The notes under the pieces: generated by a model | What the model was told of the DNA's origin: nothing | Seen by the model: only the letters and a program-made list of their open reading frames with translations | Databases searched by the model: none | Part shown: positions 26,735 to 34,632 of the stretch, piece by piece | Layout: each line of letters starts with the position of its first letter | How positions within the stretch are numbered: position 1 is the stretch's first letter | Assembly: GCA_041651575.1 (NCBI GenBank) | Contig: JBAZJB010000001.1 | Location: forward strand, 1-64,000 | Direction: 5' to 3' | Source: JAQUOT01 sp041651575 | GTDB taxonomy: Archaea > Nanobdellota > Nanobdellia > SCGC-AAA011-G17 > JAFCDX01 | Length of the DNA: 64,000 nucleotides | Program-made: the position numbers and the translations under genes

Positions 26735-26965
26735 ATGACAGAAACAGCACAAGATTATAATACTTTACATAAGAGATATGAAGAATCTTGTTGTGTATGC
26801 AAAGAGTATAAGATTGAACCCGATGTTGCAGAACAAAAAGGTATTCCTCATTGTATTATACTTGGTCGACTATATTTTCCAGATATGAATACAATTGAAG
26901 AAAGCGGGCTTTTACAAAAAATTTTTGAAGAATGCGATAAAAAAAACTATTTTAAAGAGCTATAA
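26735..26965 (+). CDS. Small cysteine-containing protein between dCMP deaminase and ThyX-type genes
   Basis: A 76-residue soluble protein not recognised as any family. It has a SCCVCKEY motif near residues 18-25 and a further Cys at about 40 (PHCIIL) and 67 (EECDKK), so it could bind a metal. It starts one base after the dCMP deaminase stop, with a strong Shine-Dalgarno, and ends two bases before the next gene. Its place in a dTMP-making operon suggests an accessory role there. Confidence 0.75.
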   Translation: MTETAQDYNTLHKRYEESCCVCKEYKIEPDVAEQKGIPHCIILGRLYFPDMNTIEESGLLQKIFEECDKKNYFKEL

Positions 26966-26967
26966 TC

Positions 26968-28539
26968 ATGACACTTAAATCAATAAATCCAAATATTAAC
27001 CTTTTAGGTTATGGTCCAACTATTGAAGTTGATGGTAAGAGAATTACTCCAGAACAATTAGTTGCATTTTCTTCTATGATAACTTACAAGGATAAGGATG
27101 CTATTGATATGATAAGGGCCGTTTTAAATTCTGAAAAAGATATAGATAAGGTTACTTTAAATTCTTTAAAAAAATCTGTTGCAAGAGGACATGCTTCATT
27201 ATCAACTTCGGTAGGACTCTGGGTATTATTTAATGGAACTTCTAAATTTGTGGATTCTTTATTTACCGGTGCAATCTTTTCAAGTAGTTTAATGCCTAGT
27301 GGAAGAAGAATTCCAATTGATTTAGAAAATATAGTTGCTCCAGATAGTATAATTAATGCAGATGAAAAAACAAAAAGAATTTATGAAACTGCAGCTACAA
27401 ATAATATAAGTTTTTATTTAGATTTAATAGATAAAAAAATTCCTAAAGAAGAAGCAGCAAAAATAACTCAATATGGTTTGACTGCCGGAGGATTTGCATT
27501 TTTACCTTTGGAAACAATATTGGCTGATAAAAATGAATTTATTTCACAAGGAGAATGGACTCCTAAGGAAGCATTTGATATAATAAAAAAGATAGAAGAT
27601 AAATTTGGAGAAATTGGAGTGGAGAATTTATATAATCTTAGACAAGGTGCAGCAAGATTTACAATACCTCATGTAAATATTTTTACAAACCCAAATAATA
27701 ATTCACATTTGGGAGATTTATTAAATGGGCGGGAATGTTTAGGTGGTCCACATATTGAACTAAAATATTTCGAAGAAAAGGATAATAAACATTTTTATGA
27801 TGAATTAGAAAAATTATCTTTACTGAAAGAAGAAATAACTAGGTCTCCAGAATCAGTAAAACTAAGATGGCCAGAGTTGTTAAGAAAAAGAAATGAAATA
27901 ATTTCCGCTTATAAAAATTCATTAATGTTATCTTCTTTATCTAATCCTTCATGGAGAGTTTGGGGAGAAATAAAAAGACATAGAACTTTACAACAACAAG
28001 TAGAATCTGTTTATAATGCAGTAGCAAGAAGCTCTAACCATTTAAAACCTTACAAACAAAAAATTAATCAAGGAAAATTAACTGAATGGGATATTTATAG
28101 AGTAAATGATGTATTTGTAATTCCAAAAACTTTCTTAAAAGAAGAGAATAAAGATTTGTTAATAAAGTATACACAATTATTTTCAGAAGCTTTAGATGCT
28201 TATCATACTTTAGTTAATAGAGGAATACCTCCTTCTGATGCAGTATCAATAATCCCTAGAGGGATTAGATTAATTGTAGATAAAAGATTTGACCTGTATA
28301 ATGTACTTGAAGGATATATTCCATTAAGATGTTGTGATACTGCTGAAAAAGAAATGAGAAAAACTACTGAGATAGAAATTGAACAAATAGAATCTTTACT
28401 TCCAGATTATTTAACTAAACATATTGGTCCTAAATGTGCAAGTGTTGGACATTGTTTAGAAGCAGAATCTTGTGGTAAAGTACAAAAATATGTTAATTTT
28501 AAATACGATAAAAAAGTACACGAATATATTCATTCTTAA
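26968..28539 (+). CDS. ThyX-type flavin-dependent thymidylate synthase, double length
   Basis: A 523-residue protein, about twice a classic ThyX (about 220-250). The C-terminal half holds the signature KRHRTLQQQVES, with Arg337-His338-Arg339 and Ser347, a variant of the ThyX RHRx7S motif that binds dUMP and FAD. The same half ends with a ThyX-like LRCCDTAEKEMRKTTE helix and a Cys-rich tail (GPKCASVGHCLEAESCGK). The N-terminal half has GHASLSTSVGL and NGTSKFVDSL, matching the ThyX core, but the RHR motif is replaced by FTGAIF...PSGRRI. It looks like a degenerate duplicate domain. It would convert dUMP to dTMP using reduced flavin and methylene-folate. Catalytic competence is likely but not proven. 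Confidence 0.8.
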   Translation: MTLKSINPNINLLGYGPTIEVDGKRITPEQLVAFSSMITYKDKDAIDMIRAVLNSEKDIDKVTLNSLKKSVARGHASLSTSVGLWVLFNGTSKFVDSLFTGAIFSSSLMPSGRRIPIDLENIVAPDSIINADEKTKRIYETAATNNISFYLDLIDKKIPKEEAAKITQYGLTAGGFAFLPLETILADKNEFISQGEWTPKEAFDIIKKIEDKFGEIGVENLYNLRQGAARFTIPHVNIFTNPNNNSHLGDLLNGRECLGGPHIELKYFEEKDNKHFYDELEKLSLLKEEITRSPESVKLRWPELLRKRNEIISAYKNSLMLSSLSNPSWRVWGEIKRHRTLQQQVESVYNAVARSSNHLKPYKQKINQGKLTEWDIYRVNDVFVIPKTFLKEENKDLLIKYTQLFSEALDAYHTLVNRGIPPSDAVSIIPRGIRLIVDKRFDLYNVLEGYIPLRCCDTAEKEMRKTTEIEIEQIESLLPDYLTKHIGPKCASVGHCLEAESCGKVQKYVNFKYDKKVHEYIHS

Positions 28540-28543
28540 AAAT

Positions 28544-29539
28544 TTAAAATAATTTGTTTTTATCAGGGATTACATCCCATTCTTTTGGCCAGGTATCCCA
28601 ATCTTTAGGATATTCAAATGTATCTAGATTATAACCTAATTTTATTAATTGACTTTGTGAAGTTTTTTCTCCATGTCCTTTTCTTTCTGCATCTTCTTGT
28701 GCAGCTATAATTCTCTTAAGTTTTTTCTCCCCACCAACACTATCAAGATAGTCTTTTGAACTCATACAGAATTTTTCTAAACCTTCATCTCTCATTCTTA
28801 TTATTTTTCTATCATAATTATTATTATCCAAGTATAATCCATATATGTGTAAGGAATCTGAAGTATCAATATAAGAACCAACTTTGACTTCTCTTTCAAG
28901 CATATTTGAAATCTTTGCTGCAAGAAGCCGATGCAATCTATTTTGTGCAATATTATTTTCATTCCAAGCTTTTATATCATCTCTGCTTCTCCACATTGTT
29001 AAATAATTTAAGTATAAATCTCTTTCATGCTCTACAAATCTTAGTTGTCCATTTTGGAAACATGGAGGATCTTCTTGTTCAATAATTACATCTTGTTTTG
29101 GATCCCATATGATAAAATAATAATCTCTTCCAGATATTCTCCCTTTTTCCTTATAATCTTTTTTTATCCTTGCTAATACAAAAGGTATCTGTGGAGCAAA
29201 CCTTTCATTGTAAGTATATCCCCAATGCGTATCATTAGGATTATTAGGATCTTTTTTCCAATGATTATGGATACCATGAGTAACTTCTAAAATATAAATC
29301 ATTAAACCTTGTTGATCATCATGCAATCCAGGAGTGCAAATCATAGGTTCTTCATTTGGATGAGTTACTTCTACAGTAATATGGGCATCATAACCTAAAC
29401 TTCCTCCTTCATGGTGTTTTGGAGTTTGTATTCTGATTCCTTGTTCATAACAAGCTATTGTTGCTTTGTAAAAACCTTCTGCAATATTTCTAGCTTTGAT
29501 ATTTATTGTAGGAATTCTTCCAATTAATTTTTCTTCCAT
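28544..29539 (-). CDS. ThyA-fold protein (thymidylate synthase / dCMP hydroxymethylase family)
   Basis: A 331-residue protein of the ThyA superfamily. Visible landmarks are HWGYTYNERF (about 105-114), the catalytic Cys160 in EDPPCFQNGQLRF, WRSRDD (Arg184, Asp187), WNENNI (the Asn that in ThyA selects dUMP over dCMP), and SDSLHIYGLY with His231 and Tyr233. It is longer than E. coli ThyA (264), with extra residues at both ends. The usual N-terminal R-T-G-T-G phosphate loop is not obvious; KHHEGGSLGYDA sits there. The stop of dcd abuts its start, so the two are cotranscribed. It lies tail to tail with the ThyX-type gene. It may be a true thymidylate synthase, a pyrimidine hydroxymethylase or a variant with changed role. 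Confidence 0.8.
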   Translation of the reverse strand: MEEKLIGRIPTINIKARNIAEGFYKATIACYEQGIRIQTPKHHEGGSLGYDAHITVEVTHPNEEPMICTPGLHDDQQGLMIYILEVTHGIHNHWKKDPNNPNDTHWGYTYNERFAPQIPFVLARIKKDYKEKGRISGRDYYFIIWDPKQDVIIEQEDPPCFQNGQLRFVEHERDLYLNYLTMWRSRDDIKAWNENNIAQNRLHRLLAAKISNMLEREVKVGSYIDTSDSLHIYGLYLDNNNYDRKIIRMRDEGLEKFCMSSKDYLDSVGGEKKLKRIIAAQEDAERKGHGEKTSQSQLIKLGYNLDTFEYPKDWDTWPKEWDVIPDKNKLF

Positions 29540-30076
29540 TTAAACCTGCACTTCCTTTTTTCCTTCTGTAGAAACTCTTCCACCTTGCCATTGGCCCCTG
29601 TAAGCAGAAATATTTTTTCCAGTTTCAAAAAATAATATGTGAGCTATTCTTGCTCCCATTTCTAATTTAAAATCATTTTTTCCCATATTAGACATTCCAA
29701 AAGTTAGTTCTCCACAATAACCTGGATTTGCAGTAGCAGTAAATAACCCAATTCCAGATCTTTGCAAAGTTGATCTTGGTCTAAATATAGCGGCAATATC
29801 AATTGGTAAATTTACTTTTTCTATGGTTTTTACTAAAACAAAATCTCCTGGTTTTAATATAATCTGTTTATCTTGTCCATATTTTGCAATAGATTCTGTT
29901 TCTGGAGTATGTCTTTCAAATTCTCCTAAGAAAGATTCTCCTTCTTTTATTTTGTAAACTTCACCTAATCTTAAATCAAATCCTGCTCCTTCTGGATTTT
30001 GTAGTTCCCTATCACATAAATTTTCAACTAATTTATTATTTTTAACTAATTCCAGAAGTTTTTCAGTTCCTATCAT
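29540..30076 (-). CDS. dcd: dCTP deaminase (DCD/dUTPase superfamily)
   Basis: A 178-residue trimeric enzyme that converts dCTP to dUTP, or to dUMP if bifunctional. Motifs are GAGFDLRLG (28-38 region), FRPRSTLQRSGIGL, and TANPGYCGELTFGMSN, whose Glu matches the catalytic Glu of dCTP deaminase. The C-terminal GQWQGGRVS tail closes over the substrate in this family. It is the first gene of a two-gene minus-strand unit with the ThyA-fold gene (stop and start adjacent). A TATA-like TTTATATAAAG lies about 30-40 nt upstream. Whether it also has dUTPase activity cannot be told. Confidence 0.9.
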   Translation of the reverse strand: MIGTEKLLELVKNNKLVENLCDRELQNPEGAGFDLRLGEVYKIKEGESFLGEFERHTPETESIAKYGQDKQIILKPGDFVLVKTIEKVNLPIDIAAIFRPRSTLQRSGIGLFTATANPGYCGELTFGMSNMGKNDFKLEMGARIAHILFFETGKNISAYRGQWQGGRVSTEGKKEVQV

Positions 30077-30153
30077 TTTAACCCCAATTCATTTTTGAAT
30101 ATTCTTTATATAAACATTGTTGTAATATAAATTGTATAATTAATTATGTATTT

Positions 30154-30909
30154 TTATCTTATCTTACAGCTAGGCAGTATTTCTTTAGCTGCTTCATAAC
30201 ACTCTTGCATTAATTTGTCTGGTGTTTCAGGAAATTCTTCAAGTTTTTTATCCAATAAACCTGTTTTAGCAGGGATAAATTTCTGTAAAAAGTATTTATT
30301 TTCTTTATCATTTGAAAAGATACAAGAATCTATAAGTTCTGCTGTGTTTTTAATTTCTTCTGGAGTTAAAAAACTAATTTCTCCATTTCTTCTTACTATA
30401 GGAACTATTGTTGTTCTGAATTCATAATTTGGAAATTGAGTAACAATTGAAATGGATTTTTCTATTCCATCTCTTGTATCAAAATGTTCTCTTCCAATTA
30501 AGTCTGCATAAAGATGTGTTGGACCTTTTACATCTAAAGAAATATAATCTACTAATTTATTTTCTAATAATTCTCCTAACATCTGATAATTAGAACCATT
30601 TGTATCTAATTTTATTGGTAATCCTAATTCTTTTTTTAAATCTTTAAGAAAAAAAGGTAAACCTGCTTGTATTGTTGGTTCTCCTCCAGAAATTGTAATT
30701 CCTTTTATGAAATCTTTTCTTAATTTTATCATATTCATAAAAGTTGTAATATATTCTTTATTTAAAATTAAATTTTTATTAACTAATTCTGGGTTATGAC
30801 AGGCAGGACATTTGTAATTACAACCAGAACTGAACAATACTGGACCTAATTTTCCAGGATAATCAATTGTACTTTCTCCAAGATAACCTCCAAAATTCAT
30901 TTTAAACAT
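30154..30909 (-). CDS. nrdG: Anaerobic ribonucleotide reductase activating enzyme (radical SAM)
   Basis: A 251-residue radical SAM activase that installs the glycyl radical on NrdD. The cluster motif is GCNYKCPACHN (Cys30, Cys34, Cys37). GGEPT, the SAM-binding motif, follows near residue 75, and DTNGS near 103. It is longer than E. coli NrdG (154), as is usual for archaeal/PflA-like forms. It overlaps the 3' end of nrdD by eight bases (ATGTTTAA); an alternative start Met4 would remove the overlap. It is the third gene of the nrdR-nrdD-nrdG operon. Confidence 0.93.
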   Translation of the reverse strand: MFKMNFGGYLGESTIDYPGKLGPVLFSSGCNYKCPACHNPELVNKNLILNKEYITTFMNMIKLRKDFIKGITISGGEPTIQAGLPFFLKDLKKELGLPIKLDTNGSNYQMLGELLENKLVDYISLDVKGPTHLYADLIGREHFDTRDGIEKSISIVTQFPNYEFRTTIVPIVRRNGEISFLTPEEIKNTAELIDSCIFSNDKENKYFLQKFIPAKTGLLDKKLEEFPETPDKLMQECYEAAKEILPSCKIR

Positions 30910-33900
30910 AATCTATTAATTTTTCTTGAACTGCTACTTTTACTTCTGCAGGTTTAATTAAATCACTTCTTCCACCTTTAGTACCATAAGCTACTGTTTT
31001 TTTCCAATAACCATTTTTTCCAGCAATAACTAAACTTGGAACAGTATCCAAAGGAATTCCATATGTTGCTGCAAGTGCAATATCTTCTGGTTTTAATTTA
31101 TTTAAATGTAGAACTTTATAATCTACGTTTCCATCAATTTGTAAATCTGTTAAAACTTTATGAACATTACTTTCTAAATTATCACAAGTTTGACAACCTT
31201 CTTTTCCAAATTGGTATATTGTTAATTTTTCATGACCATTCGGATTATACAACCAAGACATATCTCTTCCTTGTTTTCCTGCATAAAATTCTTGTGCCTC
31301 TCTTCTTGCTTCTTGTATTAATTGTTGTGAACTATTCCATTTTGGAACTCTGCTATAATAACCAACAACTCTTGTTACTTCTGCTAAAGTATCTTCGTTT
31401 AAAGTTTCGGCATCATGATTTGAACAGCTATCAGTAATACACAATTCTTTTTTTCCAGGCATGACATTTCCACAAATATCACATTCTGTATAGGTTGGTG
31501 AAAATACTAATTGTGAACATCTTGTTTTTTCTAAAGTGTTTTTTACAATTTGTTTTATAACTTCTTTATCTGGTCTTTGTTCTCCTATGTATGCATGTAT
31601 AATGGCTCCAGATTCTATCATATCATGGAATTTACTTTGACCAACAATCCTATCAGTTAAACCAATTTCTGCTTCTGGTGCAAAGTGTATTGCATTTGTA
31701 TAATATGGATCTTGTTCTGTTCCTTTTACAACTTTTTTTGCTTTTTCATAGAAATGTTTTAAATCAAGTTTAGCTAACCTTCTTGTTGCAGATTCAGCCG
31801 GAGTTTCTTCTAAAGTAAATTTAAGTCCTGTTCTTTCTTTGAATTCTTGAATATTTTTATACATATGCGCAATTATTTGTAAACCTAAATTATAAGCTTC
31901 TTCATTTTCATGTGATTGTTTTCCTGTTATTGTTTGAACTGTTTCATTTAATCCAATAATTCCAATAATATATGTTGATTTTTTCAAGTTAATATATGGA
32001 GTTCCATCATCACTTGGTTTTCCAAGATTTCTCATTGGACTTCCATCTGTATCTAATAATTTTTGCATAAATTCTGCTTTTTGTTGATGTGCTTTTAATG
32101 CTAAATCCATTGCATTATCTATTTCTTTTAAAGTTCCTTCTAGAGTTTTACCTTTATAAGCAGTTTGTGCTAAATTAATTGTAACGTTTTGGAATCCACA
32201 GAATCTTAATTTTTCTGGGTATTTTAACATTGAATGATCTGTAATTTTTTCTTTTAATCTGCAACATTGAGCTAGTACTGCTTCTTGTCCTCTGTCAAAC
32301 ATAAAGTAAATTGAACCATTTTTAGCAGCAACTTCTGTTGCGTAATTTATTAGTTCTAATTGTTTTGGATCATTGAATGAATTATCATTCACATGCAAGT
32401 CACATTTTGGAAAATGGAATGGTCTACCATCTTTATCTCCTTTTTCCCAAATCTTCATCATTGATTTTGCAAATTTCTGGGCGGTCTCTTCAAAGTCTCC
32501 ATAAGTTAAAATATGTCCTTCTTTTAAGTTTCCTTCAAGTTTTGAATCATCTGCGTCTCCAATTCTTTGATCATTCGGATCTTCTTTGTTTTCAAATCTA
32601 GGGATATCTTTTACTGATTCAATTGTTCCATCTGGAAGTTTAACCATATATTTTCCTCCAGGACCTATTGCAGGAACGGCTTTCATATATTTGGGAACTT
32701 CTGTATGAATATTGAAATCAATGAATAAAGTTTGACCTCCTCTTGAAAATGCGTTTTGTGAAGAAGCAAAAATTAAATTTTGTGCAGTTTGTTCATATTC
32801 TGCTTCAGGTAAATCTCTTAGTTCTTTTTTCTCTGAAATTTTTTCAAAATATTTTTTCTTTTTATCATTGAGATCTAAAGTTATTTCTCCTTGTGAAATT
32901 AATTTTTCCAAATCTCTTTTTTCTAAAGACCAATCTTGCCCGTTTAATTTTCCATGTACTACCTTTACAGGTCTATTTAATAAAGGGGCATAAAATATAT
33001 TTAAAAATCCAAATCCTAAAGCTCCAGCATAATGGGCTTGCATTGAAGCTAAAAAAGTTTGTATGTGTTGATTTAAAATTACTGCAGAGTTCGGTGGATT
33101 TGATTTTGATTCAAGATTAGCAAGTACTTTTCCTAAACCATATTTTTTTTCATATTCTACAGAGTGTGTAGAACAATAAACTCTGTCAATATATCCGAGA
33201 TCATGTAAATGAATAATTCCTTTTCTATGAGCATCCGCAATTTTTTTTGTAAAAACCTTTCTTAAAGCCAAAATTTTTAATGAGTTTTCAGCAATTCCTA
33301 AATTTACTGCTTCTGGATTGTTTGATGATACATTACTATTTTCCATACTTTTACTAAAAATTAAATTTTCAAGATCTCTGGGAGGCATGCCTATAAATTC
33401 TTGTTTTAATTCTTGATCTTCTAATCCTTCATCGAATAAACATGTATCTACCATATTCCTAATAGTTTTTGTTCTAAATCTTCTAATATCTGCCCTTAGA
33501 TATAAACCAATAACTGCATTTTCTGTTTTTTTTGCAATTTTAACTGCAAGATTTCTTGAAAGATCTGTTTCTTTTAATAATTGTTCAACTATTCTTTCCT
33601 TATCCCAAGTTCCTATTTCTTCTTTAGAATCAGATTCTATCAATAAAGCAGTATCGGTAGTATTTGTACCTTGTTGTTTAATTAAAGCCAAAGTTTTTCT
33701 TACTTCTGTTCTTTCATCCCGATATTTTTTATAAGCCTCAGCAACAGAGGGATAATCTTTTTTAGCAGAATCTATAATTATTTCTTCTACACTAACTTGT
33801 TCTGGACGATCATTTTCATTAGGATATTTGTTTGAAATTTCTTGAATTGTAGTATCATATATTTCTTTAATTATTTTTTCTGTTTGGGCTAATTTATTTT

Positions 33901-34000
33901 TAGGGGTTATTGCTTTAACTGCTTTACGAATAGCTCCTTCTATTTTTAAAGGATTATAATCATCAATTTTTCCATCTCTTTTTATTATATGATCTACCAT
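30902..34000 (-). CDS. nrdD: Anaerobic ribonucleoside-triphosphate reductase fused to a glutaredoxin-like domain
   Basis: A 1032-residue class III ribonucleotide reductase reducing NTPs to dNTPs without oxygen. Residues about 1-95 form an ATP-cone (KRDGKIDDYNPLKIEGAIRKA). The catalytic barrel follows, with a zinc-type CDICG...C...C segment before the glycyl-radical site RVVGYYSR (Gly880). Residues about 926-1032 form an extra thioredoxin/glutaredoxin-like domain with a CQTC redox motif (Cys936, Cys939) and a TVPSLVI cis-Pro-type loop. The fused redoxin suggests the enzyme takes electrons from a dithiol rather than from formate, as in redoxin-dependent NrdD subtypes. No intein is visible. Two bases separate it from nrdR upstream. 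Confidence 0.94.
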   Translation of the reverse strand: MVDHIIKRDGKIDDYNPLKIEGAIRKAVKAITPKNKLAQTEKIIKEIYDTTIQEISNKYPNENDRPEQVSVEEIIIDSAKKDYPSVAEAYKKYRDERTEVRKTLALIKQQGTNTTDTALLIESDSKEEIGTWDKERIVEQLLKETDLSRNLAVKIAKKTENAVIGLYLRADIRRFRTKTIRNMVDTCLFDEGLEDQELKQEFIGMPPRDLENLIFSKSMENSNVSSNNPEAVNLGIAENSLKILALRKVFTKKIADAHRKGIIHLHDLGYIDRVYCSTHSVEYEKKYGLGKVLANLESKSNPPNSAVILNQHIQTFLASMQAHYAGALGFGFLNIFYAPLLNRPVKVVHGKLNGQDWSLEKRDLEKLISQGEITLDLNDKKKKYFEKISEKKELRDLPEAEYEQTAQNLIFASSQNAFSRGGQTLFIDFNIHTEVPKYMKAVPAIGPGGKYMVKLPDGTIESVKDIPRFENKEDPNDQRIGDADDSKLEGNLKEGHILTYGDFEETAQKFAKSMMKIWEKGDKDGRPFHFPKCDLHVNDNSFNDPKQLELINYATEVAAKNGSIYFMFDRGQEAVLAQCCRLKEKITDHSMLKYPEKLRFCGFQNVTINLAQTAYKGKTLEGTLKEIDNAMDLALKAHQQKAEFMQKLLDTDGSPMRNLGKPSDDGTPYINLKKSTYIIGIIGLNETVQTITGKQSHENEEAYNLGLQIIAHMYKNIQEFKERTGLKFTLEETPAESATRRLAKLDLKHFYEKAKKVVKGTEQDPYYTNAIHFAPEAEIGLTDRIVGQSKFHDMIESGAIIHAYIGEQRPDKEVIKQIVKNTLEKTRCSQLVFSPTYTECDICGNVMPGKKELCITDSCSNHDAETLNEDTLAEVTRVVGYYSRVPKWNSSQQLIQEARREAQEFYAGKQGRDMSWLYNPNGHEKLTIYQFGKEGCQTCDNLESNVHKVLTDLQIDGNVDYKVLHLNKLKPEDIALAATYGIPLDTVPSLVIAGKNGYWKKTVAYGTKGGRSDLIKPAEVKVAVQEKLIDYV

Positions 34001-34001
34001 T

Positions 34002-34433
34002 TTATTCCTCTTTTATAATTTCCTTAAAATCTTGAACGTCTTGAAAATCTTTGTAAACAGAAGCAAATCTTATGTAAGCAACTTTGTCCATTTTCTTTAA
34101 GGTTTTCATAACCATTTCTCCAATGGACTTGCTTGTAATCTCTCCGCCTTGCTTCAATAATTTTTCTTCAATCTCATTAACATTCTTTTCAATGTCTTCT
34201 CTTGAAATTGGTCTTTTTTCACAGGCTTTGACTAAACCTTGTTTTAATTTTTCTCTATTATAAGGTTCTGTTCTGCCATCTTTTTTAATAACATTAACAT
34301 CAAGTTCAATATGTTCATAAGTAGTAAATCTATTTTCGCATTTTAAACACTCACGTCTTCTTCTTATTGTATCACCAGATTCTCTTTTATCTGTAACTTT
34401 TGTTTCAATGTGTTTACAATAAGGACATATCAT
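34002..34433 (-). CDS. nrdR: NrdR transcriptional repressor of ribonucleotide reductase
   Basis: A 143-residue regulator. A zinc ribbon with CPYC near the start and CLKCENRFTTYE is followed by an ATP-cone (VIKKDGRTEPYNREKLKQGLVKACEKR), the same nucleotide sensor as in NrdD. NrdR is found in most bacteria but only some archaea. The GTG at 34442 is in frame, but MICPYC starting at 34433 fits bacterial NrdR (MxCPxC) better. It is the first gene of the operon nrdR-nrdD-nrdG, and two NrdR-box-like palindromes lie directly upstream, so it probably represses its own operon when dATP/ATP ratios are high. Confidence 0.93.
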   Translation of the reverse strand: MICPYCKHIETKVTDKRESGDTIRRRRECLKCENRFTTYEHIELDVNVIKKDGRTEPYNREKLKQGLVKACEKRPISREDIEKNVNEIEEKLLKQGGEITSKSIGEMVMKTLKKMDKVAYIRFASVYKDFQDVQDFKEIIKEE

Positions 34434-34438
34434 AATAA

Positions 34439-34454
34439 CCACTATATATTGTGT
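34439..34454 (-). promoter_or_regulatory. NrdR box 1
   Basis: The plus-strand sequence CCACTATATATTGTGT matches the bacterial NrdR consensus ACACWATATATWGTGT at 15 of 16 positions. It lies directly upstream of the nrdR start and is a near-perfect inverted repeat. Confidence 0.8.
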
Positions 34455-34469
34455 TTTTAACTATTTTAC

Positions 34470-34485
34470 ATACAATAGCTTGTAT
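34470..34485 (-). promoter_or_regulatory. NrdR box 2
   Basis: ATACAATAGCTTGTAT matches the NrdR consensus at 12 of 16 positions and lies in the longer palindrome ACATACAA-TAGC-TTGTATGT (34468-34487). Its centre is 31 bp from box 1, the three-helical-turn spacing seen for paired NrdR boxes in bacteria. It overlaps or abuts the predicted transcription start. Confidence 0.75.
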
Positions 34486-34507
34486 GTTCTATTTCTAAGA
34501 CATATTT

Positions 34508-34517
34508 CATATTTAAA
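34508..34517 (-). promoter_or_regulatory. TATA-like box of the nrdR-nrdD-nrdG operon
   Basis: On the minus strand TTTAAATATG, with a predicted start of transcription about 25 nt downstream near 34488. That places both NrdR boxes at and just after the start site, as expected for repression. Confidence 0.5.
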
Positions 34518-34604
34518 CATTTTTATACTAAAAGATATAGATTGAAAACGTTTTATTGTAGATACTATATTTTTTAGGAAAATTATCAAATTTATACAAA
34601 AACA

Positions 34605-34612
34605 TTATAAAC
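34605..34612 (+). promoter_or_regulatory. TATA-like box for the HEPN-like gene
   Basis: TTATAAAC is centred about 25 nt before the ATG at 34633. This implies a leaderless transcript diverging from the nrd operon. Confidence 0.5.
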
Positions 34613-34632
34613 TTAGTTTCATTATTTGATTC

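Noticed and set aside
28544..29539. Minus-strand ThyA-fold gene as an antisense shadow of another gene
   Set aside because: It has several conserved motifs in order (WGYTY, PPC, WRSRDD, SDSLHIY), a cotranscribed dcd neighbour, and no competing plus-strand frame.
31036..33120. Several antisense open frames of 70-133 codons on the plus strand within nrdD
   Set aside because: They are low-complexity (Leu/Tyr/Phe/His-rich), lack ribosome or promoter signals, and lie opposite a clearly coding frame with known domains.
30902..34000. Intein or insertion in nrdD to explain its length
   Set aside because: The extra length comes from the ATP-cone, archaeal inserts and the C-terminal redoxin domain; no intein splice motifs or homing nuclease motifs are seen.
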